Shown: in pieces, positions 20,150 through 28,836 of the stretch
Layout of the letters: each line of letters begins with the position of its first letter
Numbering within the stretch: the first letter of the stretch is position 1
From: Martinezella lusitana
GTDB taxonomy: Bacteria > Pseudomonadota > Alphaproteobacteria > Rhizobiales > Rhizobiaceae
Assembly: GCF_016901135.1 (NCBI RefSeq)
Contig: NZ_JAFEVL010000066.1
Coordinates: 124,001 to 188,000, forward strand
DNA: 64,000 bases
Reading direction: 5' to 3'
Translations under genes and position numbers: made by a program
Notes under the pieces: model-generated
The model's input: the letters and a program-made list of their open reading frames with translations, nothing else
The model's database searches: none
Told to the model about the DNA's origin: nothing

Positions 20150-20749
20150 TTACTTGGCGATAAAAGTGCCGTTGAAGGCGAGTTCCGAAAGCGGCTTGCG
20201 CTCGTTCGGCACTTCGCGTTCCCTAAGCTTCTCGGGAAGCTGGCTCTTGTCGCCGATCTTGCCGATCGCAACGGCGGCCTCGACGCGGAAACCTTCCGGA
20301 ATACCGAGAACCTCGTAGGACTTCTCGACATGGAAGCCGCCCATGCCATGGGCCTCATAGCCGGCTAGATGTGCCTGCATCGCCAGGAAGCCCCAGGCCG
20401 TGCCAGCATCGAAGGAGTGGCTGTAGCTGGGCTTCTGCTCGGCGGAACCGAGTTCGCCGCTATGGGTGCGCGAGATGACAAAAAGCAGCGCCGCGGCGGA
20501 TTTCGCCCAGCCTTGGTTGAATTCGACCAGAAGATCGAGGAACTTGTCCCAGTTTTCCGAGCCGCGCAGGGCATAGACGAAGCGCCAGGGCTGCAGGTTC
20601 GAAGATGATGGCGCCCAATGGGCAGCCTCAAGAATGGTCAGCAGATCCTTTTCCGGCATGGTCTCGTTGGAATAGGCGCGGGGCGACCAGCGATCGAGGA
20701 AGATCTTGTCGATCGGATATTGAGATTCGCGATTATTGCTTGATGTCAT
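20150..20749 (-). CDS. Nitroreductase family flavoprotein
   Basis: 199 residues. The N-terminal RWSPRAYSNETMPEKDLLTILEA and AHWAPSSSNLQPWRFVYA segments match the FMN-binding start of the nitroreductase family. EAHGMGGFHVEKSYEVLGIPEGFRVEAAVAIGKIG matches the C-terminal half. Such proteins use NAD(P)H to reduce nitroaromatics, quinones or similar; the substrate cannot be told. It converges with gyrB and is transcribed alone. Confidence 0.87.
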   Translation of the reverse strand: MTSSNNRESQYPIDKIFLDRWSPRAYSNETMPEKDLLTILEAAHWAPSSSNLQPWRFVYALRGSENWDKFLDLLVEFNQGWAKSAAALLFVISRTHSGELGSAEQKPSYSHSFDAGTAWGFLAMQAHLAGYEAHGMGGFHVEKSYEVLGIPEGFRVEAAVAIGKIGDKSQLPEKLREREVPNERKPLSELAFNGTFIAK

Positions 20750-20832
20750 CGGGGCTTCTTTTCGTCAGAGGGAACCGGTTGCAGGTCTTCTAGAGGGAAT
20801 TTCGTGGCTGGCCATAAACATACGAGGCGTAG

Positions 20833-21132
20833 CTATACTCGGCTCGCATCGGCAGTCCAGATCACATCGAGCTCTTCGCGAAAGGCAAAACGCTTGAGGT
20901 GATCGACGACGACCCCCTGCATGCGTTCGAGATCCTCGGGCTTCTCGACACTCAGCGTCATGTTCAGGTTGGTGGGGTTGGCCGCCAGCCCAAGAGAGGC
21001 CTCGGGGCTGAAAGGCACCTTCCCGGCCGTCTCATTGAATTCCACCTCAAATCGATGGCTCCAGTGCTTGCAGAGCTGCTGCAGATAGCGACTGGCATGC
21101 TCGGTTTTCACCGACGAGACGGATGCGGGCAT
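20833..21132 (-). CDS. DUF2218 domain protein
   Basis: 99 residues from MPASVSSVKTEHASRYLQQLCKH. The small alpha/beta protein has the DUF2218 pattern: HWSHRFEVEF, a middle GLAANPTNLNMTLSVEKPEDL, and a final DHLKRFAFREELDVIW. Function is unknown. The frame extends to 21192, but the ATG at 21132 gives the family N-terminus and leaves a divergent spacer to the GST gene. Confidence 0.8.
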   Translation of the reverse strand: MPASVSSVKTEHASRYLQQLCKHWSHRFEVEFNETAGKVPFSPEASLGLAANPTNLNMTLSVEKPEDLERMQGVVVDHLKRFAFREELDVIWTADASRV

Positions 21133-21292
21133 GGGATGCTCCAGTAAACTTGAACAGAAGACACGTGTTTCCATACATAAATGCTTCTGCATTCGCCAGG
21201 TAGACAGACTGTTTCAAGTTTGCGTTATTTCGGCGAAATCCTGTTTCGCTATGCTGTCGCGGGAGAGAACATTCGCGACTGGAGACAGAACC

Positions 21293-22246
21293 TTGCTGGT
21301 GAACGGGAAATGGACTGAGGATTGGCAGCCGGTCCAGGCCAAGGATGAAAAGGGTGGCTTCGTCCGCCAGACCTCGAGCTTCCGCAACTGGATAACACCC
21401 GACGGCCGACCGGGACCGACGGGCGAGGGCGGCTTCAAGGCGGAAGCCGGCCGTTACCATCTCTATGTCGCGCTGGTCTGCCCCTGGGCGTCGCGCACCC
21501 TGATCGGCCGCAAGCTGAAGGGTCTTGAGGATGTCATTTCCGTCTCGGTGGTCGAGCCGGCGCTGACCAAACAGGGCTGGCGTTTCGGAGATTATCCCGG
21601 CGCGACCGATGACCCCGTCAACGGCGCCACCTATATGCATGAGATCTACACCAAGGCCGATCCACTCTTCACCGGCCGCGCCACCGTGCCAGTGCTTTGG
21701 GACAAGCAGACCGGCACGATCGTCAACAACGAGTCATCAGATATCCTGCGCATGCTGAATGACGGCTTCGGCGATCTTGCCCAGAACGGCATCGATCTTT
21801 ATCCGGCCGACAAGCGTAGGGATATCGACAGCTTCAACGCGCGGATCTATCCAGCCCTTAATAACGGCGTCTATCGCGCCGGCTTCGCGACGACACAGGT
21901 TGCCTATGAAGAAGCCTTCCATGGCGTGTTCGAATGTCTTGATCGCGTCGAGACCGAGCTCGAGGGCAAGGATTATCTCTTTGCTGACCATCCGACCGAA
22001 AGCGATATCAGGCTGTTCGTCACCCTCGTCCGTTTCGACGTCGCCTATCACGGTCTCTTCAAGTGCAATCTTCGCAGGCTGTCGGATTATGCCAATCTCC
22101 AGTCCTTCTGCCGCCGCATGTTTGACTGGCCCGGGATTGCCGAGACCGTCAGCTTCGATCACATCAAGCGCGGCTACTATTCCGTGACGGCGCTCAATCC
22201 GAGCGGTATCGTGCCGCTCGGCCCGGCACTCGAAGAGCTGTTCTGA
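21293..22246 (+). CDS. Glutathionyl-hydroquinone reductase type glutathione transferase (Xi class)
   Basis: About 317 residues. It starts LLVNGKWTEDWQPV, has RQTSSFRNWITPDG, and carries the catalytic cysteine in YVALVCPWASRTLIGR. This C-P-W-A motif marks the Xi-class enzymes (YqjG/ECM4), which reduce glutathionyl-hydroquinones. The TTG at 21293 is preferred because GGAG lies 8 nt upstream. The ATGs at 21131 and 21251 lack an SD, and the first overlaps the divergent DUF2218 start. The alpha-helical C-terminal GST domain is complete (NNESSDILRMLND onward). Confidence 0.86.
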   Translation: MLVNGKWTEDWQPVQAKDEKGGFVRQTSSFRNWITPDGRPGPTGEGGFKAEAGRYHLYVALVCPWASRTLIGRKLKGLEDVISVSVVEPALTKQGWRFGDYPGATDDPVNGATYMHEIYTKADPLFTGRATVPVLWDKQTGTIVNNESSDILRMLNDGFGDLAQNGIDLYPADKRRDIDSFNARIYPALNNGVYRAGFATTQVAYEEAFHGVFECLDRVETELEGKDYLFADHPTESDIRLFVTLVRFDVAYHGLFKCNLRRLSDYANLQSFCRRMFDWPGIAETVSFDHIKRGYYSVTALNPSGIVPLGPALEELF

Positions 22247-22311
22247 TACTCGACCGCCCCCAAAAACCCGTCTAAGGTCCGCCTCGTTTTGATGGAATAG
22301 GGAGGACCGCC

Positions 22312-23730
22312 ATGAATGGGGAAGAGTTCCGGCGCTGGTCGGAAAAGGCGGCGAATTGGGGTGCGGATTATCGCGTATCGCTTCGGGACCGGCCGGTGCG
22401 GGCGCAGACGGCTCCCGGCGAAATATCCGCGCATATCGCCGATTCCCCACCGGAATCCGGCGAAGCGATGGAGGATATCTTCAAGGATTTCGAGGATATC
22501 CTCATTCCCGGCATGACGCATTGGCAGCATCCGCGCTTTTTCGCCTATTTTCCCGCCAATGCCGCCCCGGTCTCGGTGATCGCCGAATATCTGGTCAGCG
22601 CCATCGCCGCCCAATGCATGCTTTGGCAGACCTCGCCTTCCGCCACCGAGCTGGAGACCAAGGTTGTCGACTGGTTGCGCCAGGCCCTCGGCCTTCCGGA
22701 AAGCTTCACCGGCGTCATCCAGGATTCGGCCTCGACCGCAACTCTTGCCGCCGTTCTGGTCATGCGCGAGAAAGCGCTGGACTGGCATGGTAACAGCCAC
22801 GGGCTTGCGGCAAACAAGGCGGTGCGGATCTATTCGACCGATCAGGTCCATACGTCGATCGACCGCGCCATCTGGATCTCCGGCGTCGGCGCGGAGAACC
22901 TGGTGCGCATCCCCTCCGCCGGTTCGAACAAAGCCATGGACCCGCAGGCGCTTGCCGCCGCCATAGAGCGAGACCGGGCCGTCGGACTGCTGCCGGCCGG
23001 CGTCATCGCTTGCGTTGGCGGCACCAGCGTCGGCGCCTGCGATGATATCGCTGCTGTCGTCGATATCGCGCATGCGCATGGGCTTTACGTGCATGTCGAT
23101 GCCGCCTGGGCGGGTTCCGCCATGATCTGCCCGGAATTCCGTGAGCTGTGGCAGGGCGTCGAGCGGGCCGATTCCGTCGTCTTCAATCCGCATAAATGGC
23201 TCGGCGCGCAGTTCGATTGCTCCGTCCAGTTCGTGCGTGAGCCGGAAACACTGGTGCGGACGCTGGCGATCCAGCCGGAATATCTGCGCACCCATGGCCA
23301 TGACGGCATCATCAACTATTCGGAATGGTCCGTGCCGCTTGGCCGCCGCTTCCGCGCGTTGAAGCTCTGGTTCCTGCTGCGCTATCACGGCCTGGAAGGT
23401 TTGCGGACAATGATCCGCAACCACGTCGCCTGGTCGCAGAATCTGGCTAAGCGCCTGGCGGCTGAACCCGATTTTGAGATTGTCACCCAGCCGTTTTTGT
23501 CGCTGTTTTCGTTCGATCACAAGGCGCCCGCGGGCATCGATCAGGAAAGCCATACGCAGCGCCTGATTGCCGCAATCAACAATGACGGCCGCATCTATCT
23601 GACGCAGACCCGCGTTGCCGGCCGCCTGGTCATTCGGTTTCAGGCCGGACAGTTCGAAGCGACGGCGGAAGATGTCGATACGGCTTTTGCTGTCATCGTC
23701 GAAATCGCCAGAGCATTGCCCCCGGCCTAG
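22312..23730 (+). CDS. PLP-dependent amino-acid decarboxylase (aromatic-L-amino-acid decarboxylase family, group II)
   Basis: 472 residues. The PLP lysine is K295 in VFNPHKWLGAQFDCS. The cofactor aspartate is in VHVDAAWAG (D263), and the upstream TSPSATELETKVVDW region is typical of DDC/TDC enzymes. The N-terminal PRFFAYFPANAAPVSVIAE segment also fits. The substrate is probably an aromatic amino acid (Trp, Phe, Tyr or DOPA), but this is family inference. The GST gene lies 65 bp upstream and the two could be co-transcribed. Confidence 0.86.
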   Translation: MNGEEFRRWSEKAANWGADYRVSLRDRPVRAQTAPGEISAHIADSPPESGEAMEDIFKDFEDILIPGMTHWQHPRFFAYFPANAAPVSVIAEYLVSAIAAQCMLWQTSPSATELETKVVDWLRQALGLPESFTGVIQDSASTATLAAVLVMREKALDWHGNSHGLAANKAVRIYSTDQVHTSIDRAIWISGVGAENLVRIPSAGSNKAMDPQALAAAIERDRAVGLLPAGVIACVGGTSVGACDDIAAVVDIAHAHGLYVHVDAAWAGSAMICPEFRELWQGVERADSVVFNPHKWLGAQFDCSVQFVREPETLVRTLAIQPEYLRTHGHDGIINYSEWSVPLGRRFRALKLWFLLRYHGLEGLRTMIRNHVAWSQNLAKRLAAEPDFEIVTQPFLSLFSFDHKAPAGIDQESHTQRLIAAINNDGRIYLTQTRVAGRLVIRFQAGQFEATAEDVDTAFAVIVEIARALPPA

Positions 23731-23860
23731 AAAAACTGTTGTTCCCACGCGGAGCGCCGGGGCATGCTATGCTCCGAAATCGTTTGATGACACTGGTGAA
23801 TAATTCGTTCATATATGGTGACACCAATCTCATCCTTGAAAAATGCAGGAAGGAAAATCC

Positions 23861-24703
23861 ATGAAATTGTTGCGTGTTGGGCAAGTCGGCAAGGAAAAGC
23901 CGGCACTTCTGGATAGCGACGGCAAGATCCGCGATCTCTCCGCACATGTCGCCGATATCGGTGGCGAGGCCATTTCGCCCGCCGGCCTGGCAAAGATCGC
24001 CGCCCTCGATCCGAAGAGCCTGCCGGAACTGTCGGAAGGCCGCATCGGCGCTTGCGTCGCCGGCACCGGCAAATTCATCTGCATCGGTCTGAACTTTTCC
24101 GACCATGCCGCGGAAACCGGCGCCACCGTGCCGCCGGAGCCGATCATCTTCATGAAGGCAACCTCCGCCATCGTCGGCCCGAACGATAGCGTGCTGATTC
24201 CGCGCGGTTCTGAAAAGACCGACTGGGAAGTCGAACTCGGCGTCGTCATCGGCAAGACGGCGAAATATGTCAGCGAAGCCGATGCTCTTGATTATGTCGC
24301 CGGTTATTGCGTTTCACACGATGTTTCCGAGCGCGCTTTCCAGACGGAACGTTCGGGACAGTGGACCAAGGGCAAGTCCTGCGACACCTTCGGTCCGATC
24401 GGCCCATGGCTGGTTACGAAGGACGAGATCGCCGACCCGCAGAACCTCGGCATGTGGCTGAAGGTCAACGGCAAGACGATGCAGAACGGCTCGACCAAGA
24501 CCATGGTCTATGGCGTCGCCTACCTCGTATCCTATCTCAGCCAGTTCATGTCGCTGCATCCGGGCGATGTCATCTCCACCGGCACGCCTCCCGGCGTCGG
24601 CATGGGCATGAAGCCACCGCAATATCTGAAGCCGGGCGATGTCGTCGAACTCGGCATGGAAGGCCTCGGCACGCAGCGCCAGACCTTTCTGGCAGACGCA
24701 TGA
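23861..24703 (+). CDS. Fumarylacetoacetate hydrolase (FAH) family enzyme
   Basis: 280 residues from MKLLRVGQVGKEKPALLDSD. An ATG at 23843 is also in frame, but the one at 23861 has AGGAAGG upstream. The FAH fold is shown by ICIGLNFSDHAAETG, the metal-binding EVELGVVIGK region, and STGTPPGVGMGMKPPQYL. Relatives include ureidoglycolate lyase and 2-hydroxyhepta-2,4-diene-dioate isomerase. The exact reaction cannot be told. It ends at a good terminator. Confidence 0.85.
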   Translation: MKLLRVGQVGKEKPALLDSDGKIRDLSAHVADIGGEAISPAGLAKIAALDPKSLPELSEGRIGACVAGTGKFICIGLNFSDHAAETGATVPPEPIIFMKATSAIVGPNDSVLIPRGSEKTDWEVELGVVIGKTAKYVSEADALDYVAGYCVSHDVSERAFQTERSGQWTKGKSCDTFGPIGPWLVTKDEIADPQNLGMWLKVNGKTMQNGSTKTMVYGVAYLVSYLSQFMSLHPGDVISTGTPPGVGMGMKPPQYLKPGDVVELGMEGLGTQRQTFLADA

Positions 24704-24745
24704 GGCCTTGGACTCAGGAACTTTAACCTTTTGAGATCATTGTTG

Positions 24746-24777
24746 ATGCCGGAGAATCGCTTCTCCGGCGTTTTTAT
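24746..24777 (+). terminator. Terminator after FAH-family gene
   Basis: GCCGGAGAA-TCGC-TTCTCCGGC followed by GTTTTTATAG is a clear 9-bp intrinsic terminator stem with a T-run. Confidence 0.9.
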
Positions 24778-24911
24778 AGGTAAAACTCTCTGCAGTTATG
24801 TTGCTCCGCAGCAAAAACTGCTAGACTGGTTAGTAAGAGCTTAAAGGATGGAGATTGCGCCTGAGGAGCCGCAATCATCCTGCTGCGCAGCGCAACCGGA
24901 GGAGCGCCGCA
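24778..24911 (+). promoter_or_regulatory. Leader and promoter region before the phaZ unit
   Basis: The rest of this ~300-bp gap holds no larger gene. After the terminator there is an AT-rich stretch suited to a promoter. A small hairpin GATTGCG / CGCAATC follows (24853-24859 with 24870-24876, loop CCTGAGGAGC). Then comes a strong SD GGAGGAG at 24898-24904 that serves the small ORF starting at 24912. Confidence 0.45.
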
Positions 24912-24995
24912 ATGAAAGCAGCCACATATGAGGCGCGTGAGCTTTTGAAAATCTATGTGATTTGCAAGTTCGTGCGCCGGCATCTCGAAAGGTGA
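24912..24995 (+). CDS. Putative 27-residue small protein or leader peptide upstream of phaZ
   Basis: ATG at 24912 is preceded by GGAGGAG with 7-nt spacing, a better SD than most genes here. It reads MKAATYEARELLKIYVICKF and ends VRRHLER before TGA at 24993-24995. The stop codon lies in AAAGGTGA, which serves as the SD of phaZ, whose ATG is 9 bp further on. Ribosomes ending here would be placed to start phaZ. No recognised family; a basic, partly hydrophobic helix is possible. It could be a coupling ORF, a regulatory leader or a real small protein. Confidence 0.5.
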   Translation: MKAATYEARELLKIYVICKFVRRHLER

Positions 24996-25004
24996 CGCCC
25001 CCAA

Positions 25005-26282
25005 ATGTTTTATCAGTTTTACGAACTCAATCATGCCGCCCTCGCACCCTTCCGCGCCGCTGCCGACATGATGCGCCTGGCCTATGCCAATCCCCTCAAT
25101 CCGCTGTCGCATACCATGCTTGGCCGCACATTGACGGCAAGCCTCGAAATCTTCGAGCGCACGACCAGGCGCTATGGCAAGCCGGAATTCGGGCTTCATG
25201 AGACGTCGATCGACGGCAAGCCGGTTTCGGTGCACGAGAAGATCGCCTGGAAGAAGCCGTTCTGTAATCTCATCCATTTCGAGCGCAGCCTGCCCGCCGG
25301 CCATGGCATCGATCCGCGCATCCTGATCGTCGCGCCGATGTCGGGCCACTATGCGACGCTGCTGCGTGGCACCGTGGAAGCCCTTCTGCCGGGCGCCGAT
25401 GTCTACATCACCGACTGGATCGATGCCCGCATGGTGCCCATGACCGAAGGCACCTTCGATCTGGAGGATTATATCGATTACGTCATCGAGATGCTGCACC
25501 ATCTTGGGCCGGACACGCATGTCGTTGCCGTTTGCCAGCCCTCCGTGCCGGTCCTCGCGGCCGCTGCGGTGATGGAGGCGGCCGGCGATCCTTTGGTGCC
25601 CGCGTCGATGACGCTGATGGGCGGCCCGATCGACACGCGCATCAACCCGACGGCGGTCAACCAGCTGGCCAAGGACAGGCCACTCGAATGGTTCGCAGAC
25701 AATGTCATCATGAACGTGCCCTGGCCGCAGCCGGGCTTCATGCGGCCCGTCTATCCCGGCTTCCTTCAGCTTTCCGGCTTCATGTCGATGAACCTCGACC
25801 GGCATATGATCGCGCACAAGGACTTCTTCGTGCATCTCGTCAAGAATGACGGCGAGCCGGCCGAGAAGCACCGCGATTTCTATGATGAATACCTGGCTGT
25901 CATGGATCTGACCGCGGAATTCTATCTGCAGACCGTGGATCAGGTGTTCATCAAGCATGCGCTGCCCAAGGGTGAGCTCTTGCATCGCGGCCGGCAGGTT
26001 GATCCTTCGATGATCCGCAATGTCGCGCTACTGACCGTCGAAGGCGAGAATGACGACATCTCCGGCGTTGGCCAGACGATGGCGGCGCAGACCATCTGCA
26101 CCGGCATCCCCGATCATATGCGCATGCATTATTTGCAGCCGGATGTCGGCCATTACGGTGTCTTCAATGGCTCGCGCTTCCGCCGCGAGATCGCGCCGCG
26201 CATTTTGGCCTTTGCCCGCGAGCATGCCCGCACGGGCCGGCCGGTCGTCAAACGGGTGATCAAGGGCGGGAAATCCGCTTAA
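25005..26282 (+). CDS. phaZ: Intracellular poly(3-hydroxyalkanoate) depolymerase
   Basis: 425 residues. The intracellular PhaZ N-terminus MFYQFYELNHAALAPFR is followed by an alpha/beta-hydrolase. Its nucleophile is C177 in VVAVCQPSVP, a cysteine lipase-box as in the Cupriavidus PhaZa1 type. An acid residue region GENDDISG and a late histidine in QPDVGHYGVFNGSRF complete the triad. It mobilises stored PHB. No signal peptide is present. The SD AAAGGTGA overlaps the stop of the small ORF just upstream. Confidence 0.93.
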   Translation: MFYQFYELNHAALAPFRAAADMMRLAYANPLNPLSHTMLGRTLTASLEIFERTTRRYGKPEFGLHETSIDGKPVSVHEKIAWKKPFCNLIHFERSLPAGHGIDPRILIVAPMSGHYATLLRGTVEALLPGADVYITDWIDARMVPMTEGTFDLEDYIDYVIEMLHHLGPDTHVVAVCQPSVPVLAAAAVMEAAGDPLVPASMTLMGGPIDTRINPTAVNQLAKDRPLEWFADNVIMNVPWPQPGFMRPVYPGFLQLSGFMSMNLDRHMIAHKDFFVHLVKNDGEPAEKHRDFYDEYLAVMDLTAEFYLQTVDQVFIKHALPKGELLHRGRQVDPSMIRNVALLTVEGENDDISGVGQTMAAQTICTGIPDHMRMHYLQPDVGHYGVFNGSRFRREIAPRILAFAREHARTGRPVVKRVIKGGKSA

Positions 26283-26313
26283 GATTGCAAATTATTAGCT
26301 TTTGTTGAATTAA

Positions 26314-26349
26314 TCAGGCGGATTCAAGGACTTGTCCGATTCCGCCTGA
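26314..26349 (+). terminator. Possible terminator hairpin after phaZ
   Basis: TCAGGCGGA and TCCGCCTGA are perfect 9-bp arms with an 18-nt loop (26323-26340). There is no T-run, so it may be Rho-dependent or only stabilise the 3' end. Confidence 0.45.
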
Positions 26350-26539
26350 AGATGCCATTGAAGGCTCACGAAGAGGTTACCATCTCGATTCCAGCGGTTT
26401 CGAAGATGATCGGGCCGTTTACCGCGCCGCGCGTCCTTGGAACGCGCTGAGATGCAGTAGAGCTTTAAAAAACGCGCAGAAGCCTTTCCGTCGATCGGTG
26501 TTGGTCGAGGGGCGATGCGCCGTGCGAGGATACCTCACG

Positions 26540-26980
26540 ATGAACCAATCTGCATTGCTTCGCCCGGATTGGACTCCGGCTACTATTGCCCTGATGGTGC
26601 TTGGCTTCGTGGTCTTTTGGCCGCTGGGCTTTGCCATGCTCGCTTATATTCTCTTCGGGGAACGTCTGCGGGATTTCAAACGGGATGTGAATGAAAGGGC
26701 CGACGGCGTGTTTGCCGGCTGCGGCCGTCATCGCGGCCGTCACCGTCATTCCTTCTCCACCGGCAACGTCGCCTTCGACGACTGGCGCAAGGCGGAACTT
26801 GAGCGCCTCGAACAGGAGCGCCGCAAGCTGGACGAGATGCGCGCCGAATTCGACAGCTACGTCCGCGAGCTGCGCCGCGCCAAGGATCAGGACGAGTTCG
26901 ATCGCTTCATGCGCGAGCGCAACAGCGTCAAGCGCAATGACAACAATGGCGGCCCGGCGACCGAATTCCAGACGCCGTGA
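26540..26980 (+). CDS. DUF2852 domain membrane protein
   Basis: 146 residues from MNQSALLRPDWTPATIALMV. One membrane segment (about residues 12-36: IALMVLGFVVFWPLGFAMLAY) is followed by a basic, His/Arg-rich stretch (FAGCGRHRGRHRHSF). A charged coiled coil (WRKAELERLEQERRKLDEM onward, about 75-130) comes last. This layout is that of DUF2852, common in rhizobia and of unknown function. The frame extends to 26498, but ATG 26540 has GAGGAT upstream. Confidence 0.82.
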   Translation: MNQSALLRPDWTPATIALMVLGFVVFWPLGFAMLAYILFGERLRDFKRDVNERADGVFAGCGRHRGRHRHSFSTGNVAFDDWRKAELERLEQERRKLDEMRAEFDSYVRELRRAKDQDEFDRFMRERNSVKRNDNNGGPATEFQTP

Positions 26981-27000
26981 CCGACGCCCTGTAACGCAAT

Positions 27001-27033
27001 CGAAACCGGCATCCAGCGGTGCCGGTTTTTCTT
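27001..27033 (+). terminator. Terminator after the DUF2852 gene
   Basis: AAACCGGCA-TCCAGCGG-TGCCGGTTTTTCTTT is a 9-bp stem with a T-run, placed before the metallopeptidase gene. Confidence 0.85.
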
Positions 27034-27071
27034 TGCCAGATATCAGCCCGAATCGTATAAAACTGCCTTTC

Positions 27072-27833
27072 ATGTTTCCGCTTCTATCCAGATCCCGCAG
27101 AGCGTCTGCCGAACCACCCGCGCCGGAAACGCGCACTCTGAACGTCGCCGGCCGTCTGATGCCGCTGACGATCCGTCAGCATGAGCGGGCGACGCGCATC
27201 ACCCTTAGAATCGAGCCGGGCGGACGCGCGCTGAAGATGACCATTCCACGCGGTCTTGCGGCACGCGAGGTCAATGCCTTCCTCGACCGGCATCAGGGCT
27301 GGCTTTTGACCAAGCTGGCGAAGTTCGCAGCCGAGAGCAGCCTGCGCAGCGGCAGCGAAATCCTTCTGCGCGGCGTGCGCCATCGCATCGAGCACACCGG
27401 CACCCTGCGCGGTCTCACCGAAGCCATCATCGTGGACGGCCAGCCGGTTCTGCGCGTCAGCGGCCTGCCGGAACATGCCGGCCGCCGCATCGCGACTTTC
27501 CTGAAGAAAGAAGCACGCGCCGATCTCGAAAAGCTGGTGGCGGTGCATGCCGGAGCGATCCGCGCGCCCGTCTCCTCAATCACCATGAAGGATACCCGCA
27601 GTCGCTGGGGTTCCTGCTCCTCGCAAGGAAACCTCAGCTTCTCCTGGCGCATCGTCATGGCGCCGCCGCTTGTCATCGACTATCTCGCCGCCCACGAGGT
27701 CGCGCACTTAAGAGAAATGAACCACGGCCCACGCTTCTGGGCGCTCTGCCGCAAGCTCTGCCCCGCTATGGACGAAGCCAAGGCCTGGCTGAAGCGCCAC
27801 GGCAGCCAGCTGCACGCGATCGATTTTGATTGA
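27072..27833 (+). CDS. YgjP-like M48-type metallopeptidase (DUF45)
   Basis: 253 residues from MFPLLSRSRRASAEPP. The zinc motif HEVAHLREMNHGPRFW gives HExxH plus a downstream histidine. MKDTRSRWGSCSSQGNLSFSWR is the conserved region before it. YgjP/DUF45 proteins are minigluzincins, proposed peptidases of unknown target. Open frame extends to 26691 but overlaps the DUF2852 gene in another frame, so the ATG after the terminator is used. No obvious signal peptide. Confidence 0.86.
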   Translation: MFPLLSRSRRASAEPPAPETRTLNVAGRLMPLTIRQHERATRITLRIEPGGRALKMTIPRGLAAREVNAFLDRHQGWLLTKLAKFAAESSLRSGSEILLRGVRHRIEHTGTLRGLTEAIIVDGQPVLRVSGLPEHAGRRIATFLKKEARADLEKLVAVHAGAIRAPVSSITMKDTRSRWGSCSSQGNLSFSWRIVMAPPLVIDYLAAHEVAHLREMNHGPRFWALCRKLCPAMDEAKAWLKRHGSQLHAIDFD

Positions 27834-27861
27834 TCGCATAGCCCGATGGAGGAAATAAGGG

Positions 27862-28075
27862 GAGGCCCAGCATCCGCCGTCGTGGTTCGAGGCTCCGGCC
27901 CCCTTCGGCAAGCTCAGGAACCTGCGCACCTCACCATGAGGGCTAACCTCCCGTGCAAGACGACACATTGAGCTGGCCTCATGCGGCAGGAACCGGTTTA
28001 ATGCGACGGTGCTTACTCCATCCTCACCCTGAGGTGCGAAGCCTCGAAGGGCGAGGATGGCCTGAGAAGGCAGCA
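27862..28075. repeat. RIME-like intergenic repeat before trpF
   Basis: Most of this ~330-bp gap is repeat-like. It has CGTGGTTCGAGGCTC near 27880 and CTCACCATGAGGGCT near 27931. Then comes a palindromic unit CCATCCTC-ACCCTGAGGTGC-GAA-GCCTCGAAGG-GC-GAGGATGG at about 28018-28059. The same phrases occur after pckA (53230-53490). The layout suggests mosaic rhizobial intergenic elements. No gene was found here; the trpF promoter must lie in or after the element. Confidence 0.62.
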
Positions 28076-28161
28076 ATCGGCGCGTATGGGAAGAGCCTAA
28101 AAATCCCGCCAACGTCGCCTTTAGGCTCGACTCTTTTGAAATTTCGTGTCACTCCGCTGCC

Positions 28162-28836
28162 ATGAACCCCGATGTCAAAATTTGCGGCCTGAAGACGCCG
28201 GAAGCCGTGGATCGCGCGCTTGCGCGCGGCGCCACGCATATTGGCTTCATGTTCGTTGAAAAGAGCCCGCGCTATATCGAGCCTGACCTTGCCGGCCAGT
28301 TGGCCGAGCGTGCTCGTGGCAAGGCGCAGATCGTCGCCGTGACGGTCAATCCGACGAATGACGATCTCGACGAGATCATGTCGCTGGTGCGACCGGATAT
28401 GCTGCAACTCCATGGCAATGAAAGCCCGGAGCGTGTCTTGACGATCAAAGCGGTCTATAATGTGCCCGTCATGAAAGCCATGCCGGTGCGCGACGCCGGC
28501 GATCTCAAGCGGGTGGAATCCTATATCGGCATTGCCGACCGCTTCCTGTTCGACGCCAAGCCGCCTGTTGGTTCGGAGCTGCCGGGCGGAAACGGTGTAT
28601 CCTTCGACTGGAGCCTGATGAGCTGGCTCGACGATCGGGTGGACTACATGCTGTCGGGCGGCGTCAACAAGGACAACGTCGCTCTGGCGCTGGCATCCAC
28701 CAAGGCGACAGGCATCGATCTCTCCTCCGGCGTCGAAAGCGCGCCGGGTGTGAAGGATCTGAACAAGATCGACCAGTTTTTCGACGCTTTTGCAGAAGCA
28801 TGTCTGCCGGAACCGGCAGCAGGGAGTAGAGAGTGA
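28162..28836 (+). CDS. trpF: Phosphoribosylanthranilate isomerase
   Basis: 224 residues. KICGLKTPEAVDRALARGATHIGFMF carries the family N-terminal signature; the D-x-x-Q and LSGGVN motifs appear as DMLQLHGNES and YMLSGGVNKDNV. It catalyses the Amadori step of Trp synthesis. The stop overlaps the trpB start as GTGA. No attenuator-like Trp-rich leader was seen upstream; the 5' gap is mostly repeat. Confidence 0.94.
   Translation: MNPDVKICGLKTPEAVDRALARGATHIGFMFVEKSPRYIEPDLAGQLAERARGKAQIVAVTVNPTNDDLDEIMSLVRPDMLQLHGNESPERVLTIKAVYNVPVMKAMPVRDAGDLKRVESYIGIADRFLFDAKPPVGSELPGGNGVSFDWSLMSWLDDRVDYMLSGGVNKDNVALALASTKATGIDLSSGVESAPGVKDLNKIDQFFDAFAEACLPEPAAGSRE

Noticed and set aside
21131..21292. Longer start of the GST gene
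   Set aside because: No SD, overlaps the divergent DUF2218 start; TTG 21293 has GGAG at good spacing.
22177..23748. 523-codon minus-strand frame over the PLP decarboxylase
   Set aside because: Antisense shadow; the plus strand has the PLP lysine motif.
24774..25985. 403-codon minus-strand frame over phaZ
   Set aside because: Antisense shadow of phaZ; it would also read through the leader ORF.
27880..27892. GGTTCGA resembling a tRNA T-loop
   Set aside because: No acceptor or anticodon stems around it; it is part of the intergenic repeat, also present at 53238.
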